From: Rhodococcus sp. W8901 | Lineage (GTDB): Bacteria; Actinomycetota; Actinomycetes; Mycobacteriales; Mycobacteriaceae | Assembly: GCF_013348805.1 (NCBI RefSeq) | Contig: NZ_CP054690.1 | Location: forward strand, 744,001-808,000 | Direction: 5' to 3' | Length of the DNA stretch: 64,000 nucleotides | Part shown: positions 7,713 to 16,429 of the stretch, piece after piece | Layout: each line of letters begins with the position of its first letter | Position numbering within the stretch: the first letter of the stretch is position 1 | Program-made: the position numbers and the translations under genes | Notes under the pieces: model-generated | Told to the model about the DNA's origin: nothing | Seen by the model: the letters and a program-made list of their open reading frames with translations, nothing else | Database searches by the model: none

Positions 7713-8204
7713 TCAGTGTCCGCCGTTCGCCTTCAGACGCTCGACGGCCTCCGCGATGACCTTCTCCGCCTCGGCGCGACCGACCCAGTCGGCGCCCGTG
7801 ACGTGCTTGTTCGGCTCGAGATCCTTGTAGTGCACGAAGAAGTGCTTGATCGCGTCCAGTTCGAACTGCGCGACGTCGGCCAGGTCCTGGATGTGATCCC
7901 AGCGCGGGTCACCCGCGGGGACACACAGCACCTTGTCGTCGCCGCCGGCCTCGTCGACCATCTTGAACATGCCGACCGGGCGAGCCTCGACGATGACGCC
8001 GGGGAACACGGACTCGGGCAGCAGCACCATCGCGTCCAGCGGATCGCCGTCCTCGCCAAGGGTGTTCTCGATGTAGCCGTAGTCGGCGGGGTAGCCGAAG
8101 GAGGTGTAGAGGTAGCGGTCCAGCTTCACGCGGCCGGTCTCGTGATCGACCTCGTACTTGTTGCGCTGGCCCTTGGGGATTTCGATGGTGACGTCGAACT
8201 CCAC
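7713..8204 (-). CDS. ppa: Inorganic pyrophosphatase
   Basis: A 163-residue soluble family I pyrophosphatase. It hydrolyses PPi to two phosphates with Mg2+ and so drives biosynthetic reactions. The signature region [19 protein letters not shown] carries the metal-binding acidic residues, and [13 protein letters not shown] at the N-terminus is typical. Length equals the usual bacterial and mycobacterial hexameric enzyme. It is transcribed divergently from dacB, as remembered for mycobacteria, and is followed by a strong hairpin. Confidence 0.97.
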   Translation of the reverse strand: MEFDVTIEIPKGQRNKYEVDHETGRVKLDRYLYTSFGYPADYGYIENTLGEDGDPLDAMVLLPESVFPGVIVEARPVGMFKMVDEAGGDDKVLCVPAGDPRWDHIQDLADVAQFELDAIKHFFVHYKDLEPNKHVTGADWVGRAEAEKVIAEAVERLKANGGH

Positions 8205-8349
8205 GTCTTGTCCTCACTGTCCTGTCTGCGGCTGCCGCCTCGGTAGACGGTTCGGGAAAAGGGTAGCGGGTCGGCGATACTGTGTTGTGCAGGTGCCGGG
8301 CACTTGGTCGGCCCCTCGCGCGAAACGGTCTGAGTAGTCCGAGAAGTCG

Positions 8350-9783
8350 GTGGAGCGAGAACCCGGAGGGATGTTGGCGGGCGAGGGAAAGAAGAAGATC
8401 GGCACCCTGGCGGGGCGTCGACGCCGAAATATCCGGATCCTGATGGCCTTGGCGGCTGTGCTCGTCCTCGCCGCCGCCGGCACCACGATCGTGGTGATGC
8501 AGCGCGGGACCGCCACCGCCGCCGAGGACGTGGTCGCCGCGCCCCCGGAGCCGTCGCCCATCAGCGCGACACCGCAGGTGGCGCCGCTGTCCGACGACGC
8601 CCCGATGCCGACGCCGCAGGCACTGGCGGCGGCCCTCGCGCCGGTCGTGGCCAACCCCGCGCTCGGCGCGTTCACCGGTTCCGTCGCCGACGCCCTCACC
8701 GGCAACGTGCTGTGGAGCCAGAACCCGGACACCCCGATGACGCCGGCATCGACCACCAAGATCCTCACCGCGGCCGCCGCGATGCTCGCGCTGCCCGCCG
8801 ACCACCGGGTCGCGACGCAGGTGGTGCAGGGCTCGCGGCCCGGTGAGATCGTCCTCGTCGGCGACGGCGACCCGACGCTCACCGCGCAGCCGGCAGGGCA
8901 GCCGGGCTACTACCCGGGGGCACCGCGCATCGCGGACCTCGTCGAGCAGATCCAGCGCGCGGGCGCGCCGGTGGACAGCATCGTCGTCGACACCAGCGCG
9001 TACACCGGCCCGACGATGGCACAGGGCTGGATGCCCGACGACGTCGCCGCCGGCTACATCGCGCCCACCGAACCGCTCATGATCGACGGTGGCCGGATCT
9101 CGCCGCTCGCCGACGAGTCGCCGCGCAGCGCCACCCCCGCGCTCGACGCCGGCCGCGTCCTGGCGCAGGCCCTCGGCATCGACCCCGCCCGTGTCACCCT
9201 CGGCAAGGCCGAATCCGGTGCCGCCCCCGTCGCGAGCGTGCTGTCGGCGCCGCTGCGCGACCGGCTCGGTCAGATGATGCGCAAGTCGGACAACGTGCTC
9301 GCCGAGGCCATCGCCCGCGAGGTCGCGGGCGCGAAGAACGCCGAACGATCGTTCGCGGGTGCCACCGCGTCCATCTCGCAGACGCTGTACGACGCCGGTT
9401 TCGGGATGGACGGGCTCACCCTGCACGACGGCAGCGGCCTGTCCGTCGACAACCGCATTCCCGCCCGGCTCCTCAACGAGACGCTCACGGCCGCGGCCGG
9501 CGACACCAAGCCGCAGTTGCGGCCCATGCTCGACGACCTGCCCGTCGCCGGCGCCACCGGCACGCTCTCGGACCGGTACGCCTCGGGGGACCGGACCGGC
9601 GCGGGTTGGGTGCGGGCCAAGACGGGAACTCTCTCGGTCGCCAGCGTGTTGACCGGATATGTCGTCGACGTCGACGGCCGGGTCCTCACCTTCGCGCTGA
9701 TGTCCAACAACAGTCCACCGGAGGCGAGCCGTCCCGCGCTGGACGCGGTCGCCGGGGCGCTGCGGCTGTGCGGATGCCGGTGA
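8350..9783 (+). CDS. dacB: D-alanyl-D-alanine carboxypeptidase/endopeptidase (PBP4 class)
   Basis: A 477-residue membrane-anchored penicillin-binding protein. After a basic cytoplasmic tail and one membrane segment (ILMALAAVLVLAAAG), the three active-site motifs are STTK (nucleophile Ser in TPASTTKI), SDN (KSDNVLAEAIARE) and KTG (RAKTGTLS), as in the S13 peptidase family. It trims peptidoglycan side chains outside the membrane. The start is either GTG 8350 or ATG 8371; the former is used here. It is the first of four co-directional genes ending with hpt, as remembered for M. tuberculosis. Confidence 0.92.
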   Translation: MEREPGGMLAGEGKKKIGTLAGRRRRNIRILMALAAVLVLAAAGTTIVVMQRGTATAAEDVVAAPPEPSPISATPQVAPLSDDAPMPTPQALAAALAPVVANPALGAFTGSVADALTGNVLWSQNPDTPMTPASTTKILTAAAAMLALPADHRVATQVVQGSRPGEIVLVGDGDPTLTAQPAGQPGYYPGAPRIADLVEQIQRAGAPVDSIVVDTSAYTGPTMAQGWMPDDVAAGYIAPTEPLMIDGGRISPLADESPRSATPALDAGRVLAQALGIDPARVTLGKAESGAAPVASVLSAPLRDRLGQMMRKSDNVLAEAIAREVAGAKNAERSFAGATASISQTLYDAGFGMDGLTLHDGSGLSVDNRIPARLLNETLTAAAGDTKPQLRPMLDDLPVAGATGTLSDRYASGDRTGAGWVRAKTGTLSVASVLTGYVVDVDGRVLTFALMSNNSPPEASRPALDAVAGALRLCGCR

Positions 9784-9794
9784 GTTGAGGGGAA

Positions 9795-10859
9795 GTGAGC
9801 GGTGAGGTGACGGAGCCGGAGAGCGGATTCGGGAATGCGGTGGACTGGAGTCTGGCCGCCCGGACGGGTGCGCGGCTGGCTCCGGCCGGGCCGTCGACGT
9901 CCCGGTACACCGCGCAGTCGGTGGTGGCGGAACTCGAGTCCGCGTCGATCCGGGCGGAGGGCCCGGTCCGGGAGGTCACCGGTCTCGCGGACGGGCTGCC
10001 GATCCCGACCGCGCAGGTCGTGGACCGGGCCGGCTGGATCCGTGCCGCCGCGCACTCGATGGCGCAGCTGACCGGGACCGACATCGATGCCGCGCAACGC
10101 ACGCTGATCGCCGGCAAGCCCGGTGGTGTGCAGGCCGGAGCGATGCTGGCCTACCTGTCGTCCGCGATTCTCGGCCAGTACGACCCGTTCACCGGCGAAC
10201 ACGGCACCCTGCTGCTGGTGGCGCCCAACGTGCTGCAGGTCGAGCGCACCCTGAAGGTGCCGCCCAGCGACTTCCGGCTGTGGGTGTGCCTGCACGAGGT
10301 GACCCACCGGGTGCAGTTCTCGTCGGCGCCGTGGATGGGCGAGTACATGCGCCAGTCCGTCGCCACCCTCGGCGAGTCGACCGACGAGCCGATGGGCGAG
10401 TTCGTCGCCCGGCTGTCCGGGGCACTGCGCGACCGCCGCCGCGGCGAGGACCTGCCCGCCGACCAGCGCGGAGTCATCGGGCTCCTGCGGGCCACCCAGG
10501 CCGAACCGCAGCGCCGAGCGCTGGACCGGATGCTGATGCTCGGCACCATCCTCGAAGGGCACGCCGACCACGTGATGGACGCCGTCGGGCCCGAGGTCGT
10601 GCCGTCGGTGGTGCGGATCCGCAATGCGTTCGACGCGCGCCGCCGCCGCAAGAGCAACCCGGTGCAGCGACTGGTGCGGGCACTGCTCGGCATGGACGCC
10701 AAGATGGCGCAGTACGTGCGCGGCAAGAGCTTCGTCGACGCCGTCGTCGCGCGCGTGGGTATGGAGCAGTTCAACGCCGTCTGGTCCGGGGCCGAGGCCA
10801 TGCCGACCGTCGACGAGATCGACAACCCCGACGCCTGGATCACCCGGGTGCTGGGGTGA
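9795..10859 (+). CDS. Zinc-dependent metalloprotease-like protein (DUF2342, F420-associated type)
   Basis: A 354-residue protein of the DUF2342 family, often described as coenzyme-F420-biosynthesis-associated because of its phylogenetic distribution. A zinc-peptidase-like HEVTH motif appears in LWVCLHEVTHRVQFSS, with a further histidine in EGHADHVMDAVGPE as a likely third ligand. The substrate is unknown. The GTG at 9795 directly follows GAGGGGAA; GTG 9807 is an in-frame alternative. Its stop overlaps the tilS start by 4 bases (GTGA), so the two are probably translationally coupled. Confidence 0.8.
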   Translation: MSGEVTEPESGFGNAVDWSLAARTGARLAPAGPSTSRYTAQSVVAELESASIRAEGPVREVTGLADGLPIPTAQVVDRAGWIRAAAHSMAQLTGTDIDAAQRTLIAGKPGGVQAGAMLAYLSSAILGQYDPFTGEHGTLLLVAPNVLQVERTLKVPPSDFRLWVCLHEVTHRVQFSSAPWMGEYMRQSVATLGESTDEPMGEFVARLSGALRDRRRGEDLPADQRGVIGLLRATQAEPQRRALDRMLMLGTILEGHADHVMDAVGPEVVPSVVRIRNAFDARRRRKSNPVQRLVRALLGMDAKMAQYVRGKSFVDAVVARVGMEQFNAVWSGAEAMPTVDEIDNPDAWITRVLG

Positions 10860-11836
10860 CGGTGCCCGCCGTCCTGCCCGAGGCCCCCGCGATCCTCGAG
10901 ATCCGGCACGCGGTGCGTGCGTGGCTGGCGCGGCACGAACCGGCCGGTGGTGTCGTCGTCGCGCTCTCGGGCGGGGCGGACTCGCTCGCGCTGACCGCGG
11001 CCGCCGTCGCCGAGGCACCCGCGGTGCGGGCACTGGTCGTCGACCACCGCCTGCAGGACGGGTCCGGTGACGTCGCCGCCGTCGCGGCCTCCCGGGCACG
11101 CGCATTGGGCTGCGCCGGCGCCGACGTCGTGGCGGTGGACGTGACGGGCCCGGGAGGACTCGAGGCCGCCGCCCGCGCCGCCCGGTACGCCGCTCTCGAT
11201 GCGGGCCGGAGCGGTCGGCCCGTCCTGCTCGGGCACACCCTCGACGACCAGGCCGAGACGGTGCTGCTCGGTCTGGCCCGGGGTTCCGGGGGACGCTCGA
11301 TCCGTGGCATGGCCGAGTACGACGTGCCGTGGGGGCGTCCGTTGCTCGGGGTGCGCCGCGCGACGACACGGACCGCGTGCGCCGAACTGGGGCTCGAACC
11401 GCACGAGGACCCACACAACTCCGATCCCGGGTTCACCCGGGTGCGGCTGCGCACCGAGGTGCTGCCGCTGCTCGAGGACGTCCTCGGGGGCGGTGTCGCC
11501 CCGGCCCTGGCCCGCACCGCCGAGCAGCTCCGCGAGGACGGCGAGGTGCTCGACACACTTTCCCGACAGGCGCTGGCGGCGGCCCGCGACGGCGACGACC
11601 TCGTAGTCGAGCGGCTGATCGATGTCCCGGTCGCGGTGCGGCGCCGTGTCCTGCGGTTGTGGCTCCACGACCGCGGTGCGAAGGCGTTGACCGACCGGCA
11701 GTTACGTGCCGTGGACGAACTGGTCGGGCGGTGGCGGGGGCAGGGTGGTGTCGCAGTCGGGGGCGGAAGACCGGGAGTCAGGTTGGTTGCATCCCGGCGG
11801 CGTGGCAGGCTGTCGGCGGGGTTCGTGAACGACTGA
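10856..11836 (+). CDS. tilS: tRNA(Ile)-lysidine synthase
   Basis: A 326-residue PP-loop ATPase that attaches lysine to C34 of the tRNA-Ile CAU anticodon, switching it to read AUA; it is essential in most bacteria. The PP-loop SGGADS is at residues 38-43, and the family motif GHTLDDQAETVLLGLARGSG follows. The short C-terminal domain agrees with actinobacterial forms. The start GTG overlaps the preceding stop codon (GTGA), and hpt begins 12 bases downstream, an old tilS-hpt pairing shared with many bacteria. Confidence 0.95.
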   Translation: MTVPAVLPEAPAILEIRHAVRAWLARHEPAGGVVVALSGGADSLALTAAAVAEAPAVRALVVDHRLQDGSGDVAAVAASRARALGCAGADVVAVDVTGPGGLEAAARAARYAALDAGRSGRPVLLGHTLDDQAETVLLGLARGSGGRSIRGMAEYDVPWGRPLLGVRRATTRTACAELGLEPHEDPHNSDPGFTRVRLRTEVLPLLEDVLGGGVAPALARTAEQLREDGEVLDTLSRQALAAARDGDDLVVERLIDVPVAVRRRVLRLWLHDRGAKALTDRQLRAVDELVGRWRGQGGVAVGGGRPGVRLVASRRRGRLSAGFVND

Positions 11837-11848
11837 AGGGAATGCTCC

Positions 11849-12403
11849 GTGTACGAGGGCGACATCGCATCGGTACTCATCTCCGAGGAGCAGATCAAGG
11901 AGCGCACGGCCGAACTGGCCGAGGCCATCGCCGAGCGCTATCCGGTGGGCGCGCCGGAAGGTGACCTGCTGCTGGTGGGTGTCCTCAAGGGCGCCATCTT
12001 CTTCATGACCGACTTCGCGCGGGCACTGTCGATCCCCACCCAGATGGAGTTCATGGCCGTCAGCTCGTACGGCTCGTCGACGTCGTCGTCCGGTGTCGTG
12101 CGGATCCTCAAGGACCTCGACAAGGACATCGCCGGTCGCCACGTGCTGATCGTCGAGGACATCATCGACTCCGGTCTGACGCTGTCGTGGCTGATGCGCA
12201 ACCTCAAGACCCGCAACCCGGCGTCGCTCGAGGTCGTGACGCTGCTGCGCAAGCCCGAGGCGTGCAAGGTCGACATCGAGGTCGCGCACGTCGGCTTCGA
12301 CATCCCCAACGAGTTCGTCGTCGGCTACGGCCTGGACTACGCCGAGCGCTACCGCGACCTGCCCTACATCGGCACCCTCGAACCCAAGGTGTACGGCGGA
12401 TAG
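11849..12403 (+). CDS. hpt: Hypoxanthine phosphoribosyltransferase
   Basis: A 184-residue purine salvage enzyme that makes IMP (and usually GMP) from the base and PRPP. The PRPP-binding motif [11 protein letters not shown] spans residues 102-112, and the flexible-loop residues SSYGSST are at 72-78. The GTG at 11849 follows GAAGGGA. The last 40 bases overlap the 3' end of the oppositely oriented kinase gene, an unusually long convergent overlap. Confidence 0.96.
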   Translation: MYEGDIASVLISEEQIKERTAELAEAIAERYPVGAPEGDLLLVGVLKGAIFFMTDFARALSIPTQMEFMAVSSYGSSTSSSGVVRILKDLDKDIAGRHVLIVEDIIDSGLTLSWLMRNLKTRNPASLEVVTLLRKPEACKVDIEVAHVGFDIPNEFVVGYGLDYAERYRDLPYIGTLEPKVYGG

Positions 12404-14715
12404 TTCCCCTGCGACACCACGCGCTCGAGGGCGCGTAGGTCCTCTTCGAGCAGGCGGAACAGCCAGTACACCAGCACGAAGGCAACCACACCACCGACGC
12501 ACAGCACCCGCACCGCGTAGATGACGACGGAGATTTCGTCGGGGGACAGGAACGTCACCCCGGCGACTCCGACCAACGGCACTGATGCGGCCACCGCCAG
12601 ATACAGGGTGCTGCGGCGGTCCAGTCCGCGTAGCCGGCGCTCGTCGCTGCTGCTGGTGATGCCGTGCGGCAGCAGCGACGGATACAGGCAGCGGACGGCG
12701 TAGAAGCTGACGACGAAGAACGGGTACGCGACGGCGACCGCGCCGCACACGATCTGCGATCCCAGGAAGTGCACGTACGCGCCATGCGGGATGCTGCCCG
12801 CCGCGAACTGCAGCGAGACTGGGAAGACGATCCCCGCGACCAGCCACAGCGTGAACACCACGGCCACGATCCGGTCGCCCATCAGCAGCGTGTCGGCGCG
12901 GGCCCGCGCGAGGGTGGCGGTGTCGTAGGACTTGCCCTTGCGCAGGCCACGGGGCACCGAGATGACGTGCCGGCAGAAGTACACGATCAGCAGGAACCCG
13001 AGAGGGAACAGGGTGCTGTTGATCACCTGCGAGATCTCGACGAACCGCTGCTGCGCCTCCGGGGAGAGTTCCTCGATGATCAGCGTCTGGTTGTGGTGGT
13101 AGTTGTACATCGCGGCCAGCGCGTTCGGCACGCCCACCCCGACCGCGACGATGGGGATCATCCACGGCCGCAGCCGGGCCCGCCAGCTGTTCGGCGGCGG
13201 ATCGACGAGGTCGCGGGCGCGCGCGTCCAGGCACAGGTCGAACTGCTGCGCCAGTTCGGCGCCGGTCGCCCAGCGCCCCTCGGGATCGGGGGCCAGGCAC
13301 GTCAGCAGTACGCGTCGCAGCGCGGCGGGACAGTCGTCGGGCAGATCGGACTGGAACTGCGGGTCGATGTCGCGTCGGCGCAGCGCGAGCATCCGCTCGA
13401 GGGATGTCGCCGACTCGCCGGCGCCCTGCTCGTCCGCGAAGGGCCGGCGACCTGTGAGCAGCTCCCACAGCATCACACCGAGCGCGTAGACATCGCTGCG
13501 GACGTCGAGGTCGGCCGCCGATCCGGCCATGTCGGGATGGCAGGCCTCCAACTGCTCCGGCGACATGTAGGCCAGCGAGCCGCCGAAGTACGCGACCGGG
13601 CTGGTGCCGGCGACGCAGTCGCTGAAGCTGATGTTGAAGTCCGCGAGCTTCGGGACGCCCTCCGACGTCAGGAGCACGTTCGCGGGCTTGATGTCCCGGT
13701 GCAGGACGCCGCGGCTGTCGGCGTAGTCGAGGGCGTCGGCGAGCCGTCGGCCCAGCCATGCCACCGTCTCGGGCCACGTCAGCCCGGCGATCTCGTCCCG
13801 CACGCTCGAGTCGCTGGGACGGATCTCGCCCTTGCGTTCGAGGGTCTCGTCGATCGCGTCGAGCAGCAGCCGGCCGGTGCGCGGGTGCTCGGGATCGTCC
13901 GGCTCCTCGCGCACGCGGCGCAGCACACCGAGCAGCGTGCCGCCCGGCACGTACTGCATGTACAGCAGCTTCAGCTCGCGGTCCGTGAGGAGCCGCTGGT
14001 CGAACACCCGCACGATGTAGTCGTGGTCCAGCTGGGCGAGGGTCTGCGGCTCGGTGCCGTGGTCGTGCGAGATCTTCACCGCGACCAGTCGTTGCATCGA
14101 CCGCTGCCGCGCCAGGAACACGCGTGCGAACGACCCGCGGCCGAGCCCGGTCAGCAGATCGAAGTCGTCGATGCAGTCGCCGACGTCCACCTGGTCGAGG
14201 GCGTGCTGCGCGCCGGGCTGTGCGATCAGCGTGCTGCGGTAGTCGCCCGCGCCGTTGCCGACCCGGGCCAGCTGCTCGGCGAGTGCGGGGAACTCGCGCG
14301 CGTACGCCTCCGCGTCGGCGACCCGGCCGCAGCGTCGGCGCAGGTGGAAGTCCTCGTAGATCAGGTCGAGGGGCAGCGGCTTCGCGTGCAGGTCCGGGAA
14401 CTCGGAGTGATAGTCCGTCAGCGGCTTCGGCCGGTCGGTCCGCAACAGCCGGTAGTCGAGATCGACCTTGATCAACTCCACCAGCGCGGCACGGCGCAAC
14501 GCGTCGCCCACGGCCAGCCCGCCGGGCAGGAACGTCTCGATGTCGGGCGGCTCGCCGGTGGTCTCCCACTCGGCCGCGAACCGGGCCACCACGTCCGCCA
14601 GGAACGAGACGGTCTGCGCGCCGAGATCCGGCGGCGCTCCGGCTGCGGCCGTGGGAGCCGTCGTCGCAGCGAGGTCCGCCGAACCAGCGCTTGCCGAACC
14701 TGGGCCATCCATCAC
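12364..14715 (-). CDS. Serine/threonine protein kinase with C-terminal membrane domain and DFN motif
   Basis: A 783-residue protein in three parts. Residues 1-180 resemble the N-terminal extension of large bacterial kinases. Residues 182-500 are a kinase domain with glycine loop [11 protein letters not shown], lysine VAVK (214), catalytic HRD (339-341) in [12 protein letters not shown], and SPE in YMSPEQL. The metal-binding DFG is DFN here (359-361, [10 protein letters not shown]). The C-terminal third holds about six hydrophobic segments from [13 protein letters not shown] onward, so the kinase faces the cytoplasm on a multi-pass anchor rather than the PASTA sensor of PknB. The start is GTG 14715 or ATG 14712. 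The 3' end overlaps hpt by 40 bases. Confidence 0.85.
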   Translation of the reverse strand: MMDGPGSASAGSADLAATTAPTAAAGAPPDLGAQTVSFLADVVARFAAEWETTGEPPDIETFLPGGLAVGDALRRAALVELIKVDLDYRLLRTDRPKPLTDYHSEFPDLHAKPLPLDLIYEDFHLRRRCGRVADAEAYAREFPALAEQLARVGNGAGDYRSTLIAQPGAQHALDQVDVGDCIDDFDLLTGLGRGSFARVFLARQRSMQRLVAVKISHDHGTEPQTLAQLDHDYIVRVFDQRLLTDRELKLLYMQYVPGGTLLGVLRRVREEPDDPEHPRTGRLLLDAIDETLERKGEIRPSDSSVRDEIAGLTWPETVAWLGRRLADALDYADSRGVLHRDIKPANVLLTSEGVPKLADFNISFSDCVAGTSPVAYFGGSLAYMSPEQLEACHPDMAGSAADLDVRSDVYALGVMLWELLTGRRPFADEQGAGESATSLERMLALRRRDIDPQFQSDLPDDCPAALRRVLLTCLAPDPEGRWATGAELAQQFDLCLDARARDLVDPPPNSWRARLRPWMIPIVAVGVGVPNALAAMYNYHHNQTLIIEELSPEAQQRFVEISQVINSTLFPLGFLLIVYFCRHVISVPRGLRKGKSYDTATLARARADTLLMGDRIVAVVFTLWLVAGIVFPVSLQFAAGSIPHGAYVHFLGSQIVCGAVAVAYPFFVVSFYAVRCLYPSLLPHGITSSSDERRLRGLDRRSTLYLAVAASVPLVGVAGVTFLSPDEISVVIYAVRVLCVGGVVAFVLVYWLFRLLEEDLRALERVVSQGNYPPYTLGSRVPM

Positions 14716-14813
14716 TCGTCACCGTTCGGGAGAGGGCAGCGGCCGGAAGGGTGGGGTGGACTCACCCCTCGGGGTACTCGAAATGATATCGCCGTCGGCG
14801 GCATACTCGGCAG

Positions 14814-16166
14814 GTGCAGGATCACCTGATCGAGGAGTTCACCGCAGTTTCCATCGCTGCCCGCGTGCGTTCCGGTGCGCTGTCGCCGGTAGATGTCGTC
14901 GCGGACGCGCTCCGCCGCATCGAGCAACGCAACCCGCGGATCAACGCGTTCGTGCGAGTGCTGGGGGAGCGGGCTCGCGCCGAGGCCCAGGCCCTGGCGT
15001 CGCGCGCCGACCTGTCGAGCCTGCCGCTGGCCGGGGTGCCGGTCGCGATCAAGGACAACGTCGAGGTCGAAGGCGAGCCGATGCGTGACGGGTCGGCGGC
15101 GACCGATCCGGGCCCGTCCACCCACGACCACCCCACGGTGGCCAGGCTGCGCGCGGCCGGGGCGATCCCGGTGGGGCTGACGGCGGTGCCCGAGCTGTGC
15201 GTCTGGGGTGCCGTCGACTCACCTGGCGTGATCACGCGCAATCCCTGGAATCCGGACCGGGTCCCCGGCGGCTCGTCCGGTGGTTCCGCCGCCGCCGTCG
15301 CCGACGGCATGGTGCCGATCGCGCTGGCGGCCGACGGCATGGGCTCGATCCGGATCCCGTCGGCCGCGTGCGGAGTGTTCGGCATCAAGCCGGGCCGTGG
15401 TCTGGTGCCGGCCGAGCTGGGCGCGCACTCGTGGTTCGGGATGTCGGAGAACGGGCCGATCGCGACCACCGTGGAGGATGCGGCGCTGATGCTGTCGGTG
15501 CTGGCCGATGATCCGTCGCTGGCGGAGATCCCAGTGTCGCGACCCCTGCGCGTCGGTGTCGCGGTCAACACGGCGTCGCCGATCCTGCGCGTCGACGCGG
15601 ACTGGGCGCGCGGTGTCGAGCAGACCAGGCTTGTCCTCGCGGAGGCCGGACACCGGACCAGCGAGACGAGGGTGCCGTACCCGCCGAACATGTCGGCGGC
15701 GTTCCTGCGCTGGTTCGCCGGCACCGCCGACGACGCCGCCGACCTCGATCCCGCGCTGCTGCAGCCGCGGACCCGGTGGCACGCCGCGATCGGGCGGGCC
15801 GTCAACCGGGCGGGGCTGGTGCGGTCGTCGCAGGTGGACCGTCTCGATGCGCGCATGCGGTCCTTCTTCACCGCGTACGACGTGGTGTTGACGCCGTCGC
15901 TGGCCCAACCGCCGATCGAGGCGCTCCCGTGGAGCGAGAAGTCGTGGGCGGCCAACCTTGTCGCAAATGTACGATATGCCCCGTTCAGCGCGATGTGGAA
16001 CGTGCTCGGCTGGCCGGCTGCCAGCGTGCCGGTCGGTATGCACCCCACGTCGGGTACGCCGATCGCGGTCCAGATCGTCGCACCGCCGGGCGGGGAATCG
16101 ACGGTGCTCGCGGTCGCGGCCGAACTCGAGCGGCGACAGGCCTGGCCTCGCCACGCACCCGTGTGA
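14814..16166 (+). CDS. Amidase (amidase signature family)
   Basis: A 450-residue amidase-signature enzyme that hydrolyses a carboxamide. The Ser-cisSer-Lys triad is visible: Lys in PVAIKDNVEV, the cis-Ser in GGSSGGSAAAVADG, and the nucleophilic Ser inside GMGSIRIPSAACG. Substrate range is broad in this family (amides, aryl carboxamides, sometimes Glu-tRNA in GatA), and nothing here narrows it. The GTG at 14814 lies 6 bases after CATACT with no ribosome binding site, consistent with a leaderless mRNA. It is transcribed divergently from the kinase gene. Confidence 0.88.
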   Translation: MQDHLIEEFTAVSIAARVRSGALSPVDVVADALRRIEQRNPRINAFVRVLGERARAEAQALASRADLSSLPLAGVPVAIKDNVEVEGEPMRDGSAATDPGPSTHDHPTVARLRAAGAIPVGLTAVPELCVWGAVDSPGVITRNPWNPDRVPGGSSGGSAAAVADGMVPIALAADGMGSIRIPSAACGVFGIKPGRGLVPAELGAHSWFGMSENGPIATTVEDAALMLSVLADDPSLAEIPVSRPLRVGVAVNTASPILRVDADWARGVEQTRLVLAEAGHRTSETRVPYPPNMSAAFLRWFAGTADDAADLDPALLQPRTRWHAAIGRAVNRAGLVRSSQVDRLDARMRSFFTAYDVVLTPSLAQPPIEALPWSEKSWAANLVANVRYAPFSAMWNVLGWPAASVPVGMHPTSGTPIAVQIVAPPGGESTVLAVAAELERRQAWPRHAPV

Positions 16167-16411
16167 CTTGCGGCACGTATCGTCCTGTGTCGAGTGATTT
16201 CGGCGGCCAGCGGGAACCGGCGGGGGGCCGGCGTGCGTTGAACGGATTGACTCCACTTCTCGGAGTGGATGGCTGCTACCAGGCGTCGAGCATCATCGTT
16301 CGCGGTAATCTGAGGTGTCCGAGCAGCCCGAACGCCGACTGTCCGGGGATCCGGACGGTCGACCCCGTACCTGCACGAGCGTAGCCCGCACTATCGAAAG
16401 GACCGGCCGCC

Positions 16412-16429
16412 GTGGCCGAACCTGTATGA
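16412..16429 (+). CDS. Possible five-codon leader ORF of ftsH
   Basis: GTG GCC GAA CCT GTA TGA lies directly before ftsH. It has a GAAAGGA box 11 bases upstream, and its TGA overlaps the ftsH ATG as ATGA, while the ftsH ATG itself has no good ribosome binding site. The layout suggests re-initiation or coupling. It is also possible that ftsH is simply translated from a weak site. Confidence 0.35.
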
